This document shows positions 32,526 to 42,100 of a stretch of 64,000 nucleotides of DNA, in pieces. The position numbers were made by a program, and so were the translations under genes. Numbering within the stretch: the stretch's first letter is position 1; every line of letters begins with the position of its first letter. The stretch lies in contig CAVQJI010000058.1 in assembly GCA_963712715.1 (NCBI GenBank), forward strand, positions 1-64,000. Direction: 5' to 3'. Below the pieces are notes generated by a model. It made no database searches. It had not been told where the DNA came from and was given only the letters and a program-made list of their open reading frames with translations. Source of the stretch: JAFEDN01 sp963712715. GTDB taxonomy: Bacteria > Pseudomonadota > Gammaproteobacteria > Coxiellales > Coxiellaceae.

Positions 32526-33266
32526 ATGTTGTTAGAAAATAAAATAGCTGTTATTACAGGAGGAAATAGTGGGATAGGTCTGGCTACAGCGGAACTATTT
32601 CTCCAAAACGGCGCGCGGGTGGTGATCACGGGTACTGATCCTGTCAAACTAGAACGAACACAAAAACATCTTGGAGACAATTGTACATCATTCCTTGTCG
32701 ATGTGACAAAATTATCTGATATTGATCATTTATATCAACAAACTCATAATCTTTTTAAGAGGAATTTTGATTGTATCGTAATTAATGCGGGTATTAGTCT
32801 AATGCGGCCTATTTCCCAAGTCACTGAAAAAGATTTTAATAACATCTTTGACGTGAATGTTAAAGGAGCATTCTTCACTGCGCAAAAAGCTATCCCCTAT
32901 TTAAATACCGGCGCTTCGATTATTTTTATAGCTTCCTTAGCTTCTAAATCAGCGAGAGAAAATTTCTCTGTTTATAGCGCATCAAAAGCCGCCGTAGTAT
33001 CGCTGGCTAAAAGTTTCGCCGCAGAGTTAGCTATTAATAATATTCGCGTTAATTCTATCTCCCCAGGATTAATCAAAACGCCAATATATGATTCACTCGG
33101 AATTTCCGAAGAAGATCTGTCAAAATTCTCTCAACAAATCCCCCTAAAGCGCATAGGTATATCTCGCGAAATCGCAAGCACCGCCTTGTATTTAGCATCG
33201 GACAATTCCAGTTATGTTACCGCATCGGACTTCGCAGTAGACGGCGGTTTATCAGGCATAGCGTAA
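32526..33266 (+). CDS. Short-chain dehydrogenase/reductase
   Basis: 246 residues, classical SDR. The nucleotide motif is TGGNSGIG near the N-terminus, with NAGISL as the structural motif. Catalytic Ser is in IIFIASLASKSA, and Tyr and Lys are in YSASKAAVV. The C-terminus (ASDFAVDGGLSG) is typical. Divergent from the FAD monooxygenase with about 130 bases between, so they may share a regulatory region and pathway. Could act on the ketide or be an unrelated oxidoreductase. Confidence 0.88.
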   Translation: MLLENKIAVITGGNSGIGLATAELFLQNGARVVITGTDPVKLERTQKHLGDNCTSFLVDVTKLSDIDHLYQQTHNLFKRNFDCIVINAGISLMRPISQVTEKDFNNIFDVNVKGAFFTAQKAIPYLNTGASIIFIASLASKSARENFSVYSASKAAVVSLAKSFAAELAINNIRVNSISPGLIKTPIYDSLGISEEDLSKFSQQIPLKRIGISREIASTALYLASDNSSYVTASDFAVDGGLSGIA

Positions 33267-33392
33267 GGTTGAAATGTTCTCTAAATTCTCTATACTATGG
33301 CACTGGTAAAAAATGCATAGGTGTTTGCTTATGGGTCCCCTGATATTTACCAATAAAAAAATAGTGAAACAGTCAATTAAAGGAGAAACCCA

Positions 33393-35132
33393 ATGAATAT
33401 GGGATATTTAGTAACAGATTTGGAGTCGCCGCTACTTGACAACCAGGCAAGGGCCAATAACTTGCCCTTGGACAGATTTTATGACTATTTCATTAAAGAA
33501 ATGAAAGGCGATCCTATTCCTTTTGGAAAAATTGAAGCAGCTCAGTTGGCAACCGGGGTGCTGGGGGGATCCGCAGGCATTTACTACTGGCCTTCTGCCT
33601 ATGCATTCGCCAAAAATAAAGCTCCCTGGCTTAAATATTCTTTATCTTTATGTAACCCCGTTTCAGGTGGTCTATTTCTGACCAAGGCCGTTGACGATTT
33701 CCTGGAAGCATCCTCATTGGACTGGAAAGCGCCAGCTCCTCTGGATGATTTAATCGAGTTACCATCTAAAAGAGAATGGCTACTTCATCAAATCAAAATA
33801 CTTATCGGATCGGCCATCTGCTCTGTACCTTTTGGCGTAGCAACCTACCTGTTTCCCTTGCCAGGGTGCGAATCTACAACCTGCTTGTCTCTGACGGTCT
33901 CCCACTCAAGTGCGGCTAATATCATTTTACATGCCATTTCCTGGTCTTTAATTCTAACTCCGGATTTCTGGTATTATCGCCTTCCATACTTGCCTTTTGA
34001 AAAAGCGCTCGCCCAGTACAAAAAATCACGCCTCACGTCGGAAGAGAGACAGCTAAGTGAGATACAACAGCAGCGTATCAAAATATATAAAAAATATAAA
34101 AATTCCCTGTCTCAATTTTTAATCACTGCTAGTGAAAAAATTGTCAACGATTCTCAAAACAGAGCAGAGAAGGTGAGGGAAGTGACTTCAACTGCAGCAT
34201 CTATTTATCAATTAGCTGGCGTCTCTCTGGATACACATTCGCCAAAAGTCCAATCAACCCGGAATTCCTCGCGCCTATGGTGTCTCTGCACTGCCGTAGA
34301 CAGTTTTCTGAGAAAAGGAGTTATTAATCTAACAGGTCAGTTATTTATGGCAGCAGGCTGCGTTGGCTGGATTGCCAATCCCATCTATCTGGCGTCAATC
34401 GAAGGACTAAATCCCTATGAAAGCGCGCTGACAGGTGGTTTACCCGCCTACTCGATGCTGGTGTTGGGAGCTTTTTACGGTGCTTTTACTGTCAGCCAAA
34501 TTTATGATTATCTTTTTTCAAACTGGAGTCATCCCTCGAACAAAGTACCACTGGAAGCTAAATTTTATCCAAAAACCTTCACTTTATTTTTACTAATTAA
34601 TGCGTACATATCCATTTTTTCTTATGCAACGGCGGAACAGCTTGTTGACACCGTTTTCAGCGATGAAATGTGGGATGCTTATCGACCTTTCTTGGAAGAC
34701 GTTGCTTACCCTGCCATGCAATCGTTGACATTCGTTTCGCTACTCAGTCTTTTTAATACTGTTCTTAGGAAGACCGTGGCCAAATTTGGAAAAGAAGATG
34801 ATCAAAAAATGGCTTCCCGATTCATGGTTAAGATCGACCTCATGGCAAAACGGCTGCAACAAATGAAAGGCGATCAATTAATGTTAAGCCTTCAACAATG
34901 CACAAGCGAACAACGGGAATTTTTAGGCATTAATTCTGAAGAATTTAAGAAAGATCAAAGAATCCTGGATGCTTTAGACCACCAAAAAATAGAGTCGACA
35001 GGTAATGATTCATGCTGTACTCAATCAGGGAATTGTTTTTCTTTTTTAAGCAACAACTCGAAACAGGAGCCGTTATTATCGCCCAGGGGAAGTGTTTCCC
35101 TACAGATAGCAAGCGATGCTTTATTCGTCTGA
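33393..35132 (+). CDS. Large multi-pass membrane protein, unknown
   Basis: 579 residues with a strong AAAGGAG before the ATG. Hydrophobic segments occur around 130-150 (SAICSVPFGVATYLFPLPG), 175-195, 315-340 (GQLFMAAGCVGWIANPIYLA), 350-370 and 395-415, so at least five membrane passes with soluble helical loops. The C-terminal 80 residues are polar. No family recognised. Its size, lack of homology and setting suggest a lineage-specific or effector-like membrane protein, but that is inference. Confidence 0.65.
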   Translation: MNMGYLVTDLESPLLDNQARANNLPLDRFYDYFIKEMKGDPIPFGKIEAAQLATGVLGGSAGIYYWPSAYAFAKNKAPWLKYSLSLCNPVSGGLFLTKAVDDFLEASSLDWKAPAPLDDLIELPSKREWLLHQIKILIGSAICSVPFGVATYLFPLPGCESTTCLSLTVSHSSAANIILHAISWSLILTPDFWYYRLPYLPFEKALAQYKKSRLTSEERQLSEIQQQRIKIYKKYKNSLSQFLITASEKIVNDSQNRAEKVREVTSTAASIYQLAGVSLDTHSPKVQSTRNSSRLWCLCTAVDSFLRKGVINLTGQLFMAAGCVGWIANPIYLASIEGLNPYESALTGGLPAYSMLVLGAFYGAFTVSQIYDYLFSNWSHPSNKVPLEAKFYPKTFTLFLLINAYISIFSYATAEQLVDTVFSDEMWDAYRPFLEDVAYPAMQSLTFVSLLSLFNTVLRKTVAKFGKEDDQKMASRFMVKIDLMAKRLQQMKGDQLMLSLQQCTSEQREFLGINSEEFKKDQRILDALDHQKIESTGNDSCCTQSGNCFSFLSNNSKQEPLLSPRGSVSLQIASDALFV

Positions 35133-35183
35133 TTACTTTAATGAAATAATGATGTTCCATTAGCCTGAGAAGTCGAATTACAG

Positions 35184-35220
35184 AACCACCCTAAAAGCCA
35201 GTATAGTCTTTGGGGTGGTT
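35184..35220 (+). terminator. Hairpin after the membrane-protein gene
   Basis: AACCACCC at 35184-35191 pairs with GGGTGGTT at 35213-35220, with further inner pairing AAAG/CTTT. There is only a weak T tract after it. Lies between convergent genes. Confidence 0.35.
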
Positions 35221-35229
35221 TCCGTTTAG

Positions 35230-35520
35230 TCATAGATTAATTTTTGTAAATGTTTGATTACGCCTGAAGACATTTTTTTCTATCTTTTGTCCTAGCCAAA
35301 TCATATATAAGCAATCAAATACTCCGATAGCAGCGCTTATCCAACTTGTGGGATTCTTCGTTATCCCCAGCAGTAACAGGCTGCCGATGATCCCTAACAA
35401 TAAAGTTAAAAACCCAATACCAGCACCAATTAAAAAGCTTATTTCTCCTATTGTTTTATGGGTATCAAGCTGTATTTCTAATTGTGGGTTCTGCATTGTA
35501 CTATTTTCGAATTTATCCAT
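35230..35520 (-). CDS. Small membrane protein, two hydrophobic segments
   Basis: 96 residues from the ATG at 35520, chosen because CTGGAG sits just upstream; the longer frame starts at 35550. A polar N-terminus precedes two hydrophobic stretches (IGEISFLIGAGIGFLTLLLG continuing to LLLLG, and WISAAIGVFDCLYMIWLG), then a basic tail. Layout similar to 3294..3626. Function unknown. Possibly co-transcribed with the next small membrane gene upstream. Confidence 0.55.
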   Translation of the reverse strand: MDKFENSTMQNPQLEIQLDTHKTIGEISFLIGAGIGFLTLLLGIIGSLLLLGITKNPTSWISAAIGVFDCLYMIWLGQKIEKNVFRRNQTFTKINL

Positions 35521-35567
35521 GTTTTTTCTCCAGAGAAAATTTAGTATCATTGGTAATTTAGAGAAAT

Positions 35568-35948
35568 TTATTTTTCTGATGAATGATCGTTATTTTTTTC
35601 TGCTGATTTATCCATTGATTGATAATGTGATATGTTTTGTTCTTGTCGGCTGAGTATTTCTTCTTTGAACTTAATTGTTTTTCTACCAATGTAAAAAGTG
35701 TACACGAGAGGCAATATCGTCAATACAAGAGCAATGCCGGTGACTATCCATATTGCATCAATACCTTTAACCGCCAGGGTGACTGTGATGTTGACGGCCA
35801 GCATCCAGATGAGGGCAATAAAGCCACTTCCTATAAGATAGCCGACGGCTCTAATGAGTTCAGCGGCTCTGAAAGAGATAAACAGGTTTATATTCCTTTG
35901 GGCGGTAGGGCCGGGAACAGCCAGTATCGTGATGTTTTTGCATATCAA
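35568..35948 (-). CDS. Small membrane protein, two transmembrane segments
   Basis: 126 residues with hydrophobic stretches LIRAVGYLIGSGFIALIWML and IWIVTGIALVLTILPLVYTF, then a hydrophilic, Lys/Glu/Ser-rich C-terminal tail of about 35 residues. The start is uncertain; a later in-frame start is possible. Function unknown. The tandem arrangement with the gene at 35230..35520 and similar topology suggest related small membrane proteins. Confidence 0.5.
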   Translation of the reverse strand: MICKNITILAVPGPTAQRNINLFISFRAAELIRAVGYLIGSGFIALIWMLAVNITVTLAVKGIDAIWIVTGIALVLTILPLVYTFYIGRKTIKFKEEILSRQEQNISHYQSMDKSAEKNNDHSSEK

Positions 35949-36098
35949 TACCTTGCATTTTCATAATGTTGGCTGATTTCTCACTTTAAGTGTAGTCTAT
36001 AAAGAAGATTTTGCGCAAATAAATTGCAATTTGGTCCAACTCTGCTAATTTTAATTCATTATCTATTTAATTTAATATTACAGATGAGGACATTTCAC

Positions 36099-36771
36099 AT
36101 GATTAAAGTTGTGCTCATTGATGATCATGATTTAGTACGTTCAGGACTTGCGTCAAATGCTGGAAACGGATTCCGGGATTGAGGTCGTTGGTGAAGCCGG
36201 TACTGGCGCCGAGGGAATTCAATTAGTCCGCACACTCAAACCTCTCAAACCCGATGTCGTCGTTTTGGATGTAAATTTGCCAGACATTACGGGTTTGGAA
36301 GTCACTCACCGATTACTGTCTCACCAGGAAGATATTAAAATTCTAATTGTTTCTGGAATCACCAACGATTTACTACCCTTTAAGTTGTTAGATGCTGGTG
36401 CATTGAGTTATTTGACTAAAAATGCTTCCCGGGAAGAACTCATCCACGCCTTAAAAACCACTTACGCCGGTCAACGATTTGTTACTCCGGCAGTTGCCAG
36501 TCGTCTTGTTTTTTCCAAACTAAATGCTAAAAAAGGCGGCTTTTCCGATTTAACGGACCGAGAAACCGAAGTCATGATGATGATCATTCGGAGCATTGAT
36601 GTGAAGAAAATTGCGGAAAAGTTACATTTGAGTACCAAGACGGTTCACAGTTACCGTAACCGGATTTTTCAAAAATTGAATGTCAAAAATGATATGGGTT
36701 TAATGTTGTTGTCGATTAAAGAAGGCATTGTTGCTTTAGAAGAAACGGAGCCACCTGCTTTTAAAAATTAG
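36099..36771 (+). pseudogene. GacA/LetA-type response regulator, second copy, one extra base near the start
   Basis: The ATG at 36099 begins MIKVVLIDDHDLVRSGL. One extra T in GGACTTGCG (about 36151) shifts the frame; the rest (RQMLETDSGIEVVGEAGTGA onward) reads in 36148..36771. The receiver has the Asp in VVVLDVNLPDITGLEV and the Lys in LSYLTKNASREE. The LuxR-type HTH has LTDRETEVMMMIIRS, KIAEKLHLSTKTVHSYR and FQKLNVKNDMGLMLL. It strongly resembles the regulator at 17616..18266. A GacA-box-like palindrome lies about 330 bases downstream. A single indel makes sequence error a fair alternative to a dead gene. Confidence 0.85.
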
Positions 36772-36788
36772 TCAGATATTTTCAACCA

Positions 36789-37004
36789 TTAAACCAATGA
36801 GGGTGTCAGTTGAACCTGTTTAAATTTATGTTGCCAGGTTTTCTGAATGGTTTTACGGTGAACCATAATGGCTTCTACCTGCTCGAATACCTGTCCCACC
36901 TCTAAAGCCTCGCAACGTGGATTAGCATTGAAAAAATGAATGATTCCTATTAAAACAGCCAACCCCAACCACAATGTTTTTCGTATTATCTGAGTCATCT
37001 GCAT
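36789..37004 (-). CDS. Small exported or membrane-anchored protein
   Basis: 71 residues with GAGG eight bases before the ATG. The N-terminal hydrophobic stretch (TLWLGLAVLIGIIHFF) looks like a signal peptide or anchor, followed by a short polar domain with one Cys (NPRCEALEVGQVFEQVEAIM). No family recognised. It begins about 95 bases from the GacA-box-like palindrome at 37099-37120 and could be its target. Confidence 0.5.
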   Translation of the reverse strand: MQMTQIIRKTLWLGLAVLIGIIHFFNANPRCEALEVGQVFEQVEAIMVHRKTIQKTWQHKFKQVQLTPSLV

Positions 37005-37098
37005 GGTCTGTACCTCGTTTTCAATTAATCACAATCTCTTTATGACTAATATTTAAACATTTTTAATGAATAGAATATGCCAGACAGATCACCTTCTT

Positions 37099-37120
37099 TC
37101 TGTAAGATATTTCTTACAGA
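37099..37120. promoter_or_regulatory. GacA/LetA-box-like palindrome
   Basis: Inverted repeat TGTAAG-N6-CTTACA at 37101-37118, extended one pair further on each side plus one more (TC...GA). TGTAAG-N6-CTTACA is the known upstream activating sequence of GacA-type regulators, usually 60-70 bases before CsrA-antagonist RNA promoters. A perfect TATAAT (37130-37135) lies close to it on the plus strand. Two GacA-like regulators are encoded in this window. Target could be the small exported gene on the minus strand, or plus-strand transcription toward 37270. Confidence 0.55.
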
Positions 37121-37269
37121 AAAATACAATATAATCAAATACTTAAAGTTATTCCTTGGGGCGATTCCAGGAGAGGTGAAGTTTCCATCTTTTCTGAGTG
37201 CTTTTTGGAAATAGATTCTTTTTCATACTATATTTAGACTGATAGGGGACCATAATAAGAGAGGCAAAA

Positions 37270-37500
37270 ATGAACCATCTGGTGAGTAAAGAAAAAGATC
37301 GACAAAAAATTCGTCGTCAATTTTGGCGTTCTTTCATATCCAGTTTAATCATTTTCGCCCTTGTCGTTTTGGTATTGGAGTGGAAACGAGGATTTAGTCA
37401 TTTGTCATTTAGCGATGTTATGTACGATCTGGGTATTATTATCGGCGCCGCAGCCCTACGCGCAATATTAAGTATTTTTTCTGATTTATTTGGCAAGTAA
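37270..37500 (+). CDS. Small membrane protein (76 aa)
   Basis: 76 residues with AGAGAGG upstream. A basic N-terminus (KDRQKIRRQFWRS) precedes a transmembrane helix SLIIFALVVLVLEW, a short loop, and a second weakly hydrophobic helix (LGIIIGAAALRAILSIF). Function unknown; followed by a hairpin with a T tract. Confidence 0.5.
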   Translation: MNHLVSKEKDRQKIRRQFWRSFISSLIIFALVVLVLEWKRGFSHLSFSDVMYDLGIIIGAAALRAILSIFSDLFGK

Positions 37501-37514
37501 CAGCCTGCACCTAA

Positions 37515-37540
37515 AAAGGGATTTTATCCTTTCTTTTTTA
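37515..37540 (+). terminator. Probable Rho-independent terminator
   Basis: AAAGGGAT pairs with ATCCTTT (one bulge) around a 3-base loop and is followed by CTTTTTTA, just after the small membrane protein gene. Confidence 0.5.
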
Positions 37541-37655
37541 ATCATTCTGCTTCGCATTACCGCGGGGCGGGGATCGATTAAATAACATTTTCAAATTGCT
37601 TCATTGTTTAAAAAATGACATCTCTGAGTGATCTTATTCGCGTTTTAAATTCTTT

Positions 37656-37790
37656 ACCCCACCAGAAAAAGAGAAAAAGAGAACTTGTATAGATTTTAGT
37701 CTTTATCTCTCGGTCTATTTTGTTTATTTCATACTATACAGAGATAAAAAAATGGACAAGTTCTCTTTCTCTTTTTCTGGTGTGTTGGGA
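37656..37790. repeat. 135-bp palindromic element (MITE-like)
   Basis: The left arm (37658-37688, CACCAGAAAAAGAGAAAAAG onward) is the near-perfect inverse of the right arm (37756-37789, ending CTTTTTCTGGTG). An inner inverted pair TTTATCTC/GAGATAAA lies inside. About 30-base terminal inverted repeats with no coding capacity fit a miniature transposable element. I did not find a clear target duplication. Confidence 0.6.
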
Positions 37791-37973
37791 AAAGTAAAAC
37801 GGGGAAAATAGGACATGATCTGAATAATTTAGATCATCATTGATGTAAAAAATATAATCTTCCATTGCAGGGATATTTTTTCCGTTGAATATCGAAAAAA
37901 GTGGCCGTTTCTATCTACAGTAGTACTTCGAACACCCAATGGAATGAAGCGTGATCATGGATGGCCAACATAA

Positions 37974-38204
37974 TCAGCTCCCACTGTCTCCCGGAAAGGA
38001 ACCACTTCACTTGCCACCCAACGGTTAGGTTATTTGCTCGATATTTTAGGGACAAAAATTGATCTTGAACCTTTAGTCCTGGCATTAAAGGAAAAAAAAA
38101 TGCTGCAACGGTTATTAGTGACGGGGAGCGATCAGCCTCTCCTGAGTATTAATCGTCGTTGGAATATTTTAGTCAATGAACCCGTGGAGCCTGATGAATT
38201 ATGA
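37974..38204 (+). pseudogene. AbiEi-like antitoxin, C-terminal remnant
   Basis: The open frame with no start reads SLATQRLGYLLDILGTKIDL then LVLALKEKKMLQRLLVTGSD, resembling the C-terminal part of AbiEi antitoxins, which bind DNA and repress the operon. The stop overlaps the toxin ATG by 4 bases (ATGA), typical for AbiE pairs. The N-terminal HTH half is missing upstream, where a palindromic element and unrelated sequence now lie. Confidence 0.6.
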
Positions 38205-39035
38205 TTTCACAAACTGCGATTACCGCCTGGCGCAACGTTGCCCCGTGGGGTATACTCGATCAAGTCGAACACGATTTAGTATTATCGCGAGTGATTTGTG
38301 AACTGTATCGTCATCCGGTCATCGCTCAAAATCTGGTGTTTCGTGGCGGTACGGCATTGCATAAATTATTTTTCAACCCCGCAGGACGATTCAGTGAAGA
38401 TTTGGACTTTGTGCAATGGCATGCTGAACCCATTGGCAATACCGTTGACGCCATTCGAAGCTGCCTTGACCACTGGCTGGGAAATCCCGCGTGGAAGCAA
38501 AACCAGGGTCGATTTACTTTGTATTACCGATTCAAAACTGAAATAGAACCCATGATCACCCGAAAGGTGAAAATTGAAATTAATACGCGCGAGCACTTTA
38601 ATGTGCAACCTTATGTCAGTCAATATTTTCCCGTGAATAATAGTTGGTTCCAGGGCGAATCGCAGGTCTTCACTTATTCGATTGAAGAATATATTATTAG
38701 CGACTAAATTAAGAGCTTTGTATCAGCGTAAAAAAGGGAGGGATTTATATGATTTGTGGTATGGCATACAACAACTCAATCTTTTAAATAAAGACATCAT
38801 GATCAGCACTTTTGAACATTACATGCTAAAAGACCATACCCCCGTTTCACGCGCTGAATTTGAGAAAAATTTATTCGCCAAGAAAAAAGACATCGTATTT
38901 AATCAGGATATTCAACCCTTATTATCAGCGGGTCAAGTAAAACAGTATCCATTAGAGCAAGCCTATCATACGGTATTCAATGAATTATTGATTAAATTAC
39001 AGGGTGAGCCTTGGAAAGACATAGGCGATATTTAA
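38201..39035 (+). pseudogene. AbiEii-type nucleotidyltransferase toxin, one frameshift
   Basis: The N-terminal frame (38201..38707) has the nucleotidyltransferase signature LVFRGGTALHKLFF and the metal-binding SEDLDFV. A shift near 38690 moves the rest to 38682..39035, with EEYLLATKLRALYQRKKGRD and LYDLW, also conserved in AbiEii. Restored length is about 277 residues. AbiEii toxins of type IV toxin-antitoxin/abortive-infection systems transfer nucleotides to cellular targets such as tRNA. With the antitoxin truncated, toxin loss is expected, which supports genuine decay. Confidence 0.8.
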
Positions 39036-39167
39036 AGCTGTCAATAATCAATGCTCAGAAATTCAATTGACTGCTCGGCCCTAATCTCCTGGTATATATC
39101 GCCGACCAGATGGAGTGGTGATAAAATCCAAGATAACTTGATATTTCAATTCAGGAGGGAAATCGAT

Positions 39168-42100
39168 ATGCAATTGGAAAGCATCACATCAGAGATAGGG
39201 AACCATCCTTTAGTGCCATCACTGAGTATTCAAAGTAAAGAAGACGGTAGCTACTTTCATTTACCTGAAGAGCTGGATTACGACGAATTGGACAGCTTTT
39301 TGTCCGGCCTTGACATTGAGCGCAAAGACATTGGGGTTAAAGGTGAATATTTGCTGACACTATTTCATCAGGAGATGAGTACTTATTCTTGGATGAAATG
39401 GAGCAGCTTGGATCATGCTTTGGAAAAACTATTGCAATGGCCTTTGCTGTCCGCTCATGATTTAGGGCTGGAAACTAAAAACAGCGCTTGGCGGCGCGTC
39501 AGACCAGCGGAGCGATCTATCCTGTTAAAAAGCACATGGGGATTGGTGAAAGCTTACGCAGTACAGGGATTCGTTCGCGGGTTGGAATTGGGATTATTTA
39601 CCTCCATTCATATTTTTATCTATTCTATGTTGTTCTATCGTTTAGTTAAATTAATTCAAACCGGTTCTATGAATGTTGATGAATTCCGTACTTCGTTTAT
39701 CGGCTCGGATCAAAAAGGGATTGATAGCTTAGTGCGTTTGTTAGCGGGATTAGAAGCTCAATGGCTGAAATTAATTTTGACCAGCCCATTAATCATTGGC
39801 GGATTACAAAGTATTTCCAGTATGATGGGAGCACGGCGCACCTCATCGGATGCTCTAAACAAGTACACTCAAATTATTGATGCTCATCTGCAAACAGGCG
39901 GCGGTTGGTTAAGAGATGGCGTGTATGAATATCTCCCTGGCATTTCCAGTATGGGTTTTCTGTCGTTAAGCGGGAAATTACAAAAACTAGAAAGTTTAGT
40001 GCGTTGGGATGGTCGTTTATCGAGTGAAGAGCGAAGACAAATATTTGATGCTGTGTGTGAAGTCGCAGTCAAAGGAAAAAAAAGCACCCAACTGAACGCT
40101 CTAACCTATCTTGCCAAAATTGCGCACGGCGTAGGATTTACAGATTTACCGCGATTAAAAGAAGTGGGTTATTCGACAGAAAAATTGATCACGATCTTAT
40201 ACACCAAAGGTAAAACGTTGGAGTTTCTGACAACATTACGGAAAGAAGAAGCGAAAGAAAGTAAACCCTTACGATGCCAAGCCATTCAATCATTGCCGCA
40301 ACGTTTATATCGTCAATATTTATTATGGTGGTTATTAGGTTTAAAGACACATGTACTGAAACAACAATTGCCAGCCATGTTATTAAAAGGTATTAAGCTA
40401 ACGATAGAATTCTATTTTTTCCAAATGATTGTGCTCAGCATTTTAGAAGCGATTAGTTGTCCTGATAAACCCGGATTTAAATTCGGGGATGGTTATCAAG
40501 ATTGGGCATCGGATTATACTGCCGACTGTTTTACTACCCGCATCAATTTATTTCGCACGATTGATACCAACGAGAGCGTTGATGCCTTAGTGGCTGAAAT
40601 CCCGCAATATCACTTAACAGAACTGATTAGTTTGGATTTATCCGGGAAATATTTAACATCAAATGAAGCATCGCAGATTATCCAAGCTTTAGTTCAACAG
40701 AAAGCGCCTTTAAAGACTTTGAGCTTATTTGGTAACTTTTTAACTTTTATCAACGAAAGTATGTTAAGTGGATTAACTCAATTAAATTACTTAGAATTAG
40801 GTGGGAACTATCTGATCACACTCAACAATGGTGTGTTTAGTGGGTTAACTCAATTAAATTACTTAAATTTAGCGGCAAACAACCTAGGCACACTGAACAA
40901 TGGCACGTTTCATGGATTAACTCAATTAAATCACTTAGAATTAGGTATGAACTATCTGATCACACTCAACGATGGTGTGTTTAGTGGGTTAACTCAATTA
41001 AATATCTTAAGCTTGAGGAGCAACTATCTCAGCACATTCAGCAATGGTGTGTTTAGTAAATTAACTCAATTAAAGTACTTGTACTTGGGATATAACCGGC
41101 CGAACACACTTAGCGATGATATGTTTAATGATGGATTAACTCAATTAAATTACTTGGATTTGACGGGTAACGGACTGAACACACTCAGCAATGGCGTGTT
41201 CAGTGGGTTAAGTCAATTAAACGTTTTGTTTCTGGGGTATAATCAACTCAGCACACTCAACGGTAGAATATTTAGTGGATTAAGTCAATTGCAATCTTTA
41301 GATTTAAGCAACAACTATTTTAGTACTACTGCTTTAATGGATATTTTTAGCCAATTGCCGCCATCACTTATCGAGTTAAATATTGCTTTCAATCCAATGA
41401 ATTATATTCCAAAAAATTTTTCGATATTATTGCCCGTTTCATTACAGAGTCTCCACTTAGGAGGAGATTATATTCCTTCCACATTAACTCGGGAATTCAT
41501 GCAGTATTTTCCGATGCAGTTGATTAATTTCTCTGCTACATTGTCTTCTATTAGTAATATCACTCCAGGATGTTTTTTAGATTTTCCTGCATTGACGACC
41601 TTAGATTTGAGTGGAAATCAACTACAGATACTCAGTAATGATGCGTTTATTGGGTTAACTCAATTAAATACCTTGTATTTGTATGATAACCAACTAAGCA
41701 TACTAAACGACGGCGTGTTTAGTCAATTACCTAAATTAAACTACTTAAATTTGTATGGTAATAAACTAAGCATACTTAGCGATGGTGTGTTTATCGGGTT
41801 AACTCAATTACATAGCTTGTATTTGTATCGTAACCAACTAAGCATGCTAAGCGACGGTGTGTTTAACGAATTAACTCAATTAAACACCTTGAAGTTGTAT
41901 GATAACCAACTAAGCATGTTAAGCGACGGTGTATTTAACGAATTAACTCAATTAAATTCCTTAAATTTAAGGAGTAACAACCTGAGCACACTAAACGATG
42001 GTATGTTTAATGGATTAAACCAGTTACGTTCATTGTCTTTATCGTCTAATCGCTTGAAGGATACTGCTATCAAAAATTTAACTCATAATTTCCCTTACCA

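Noticed and set aside
37985..38005. A 16-base match (ACTTCACTTGCCACCC) to the palindromic element at 60147
   Set aside because: It reads sensibly as part of the AbiEi-like frame and no further homology to the element extends on either side, so chance or a very old relic cannot be separated.
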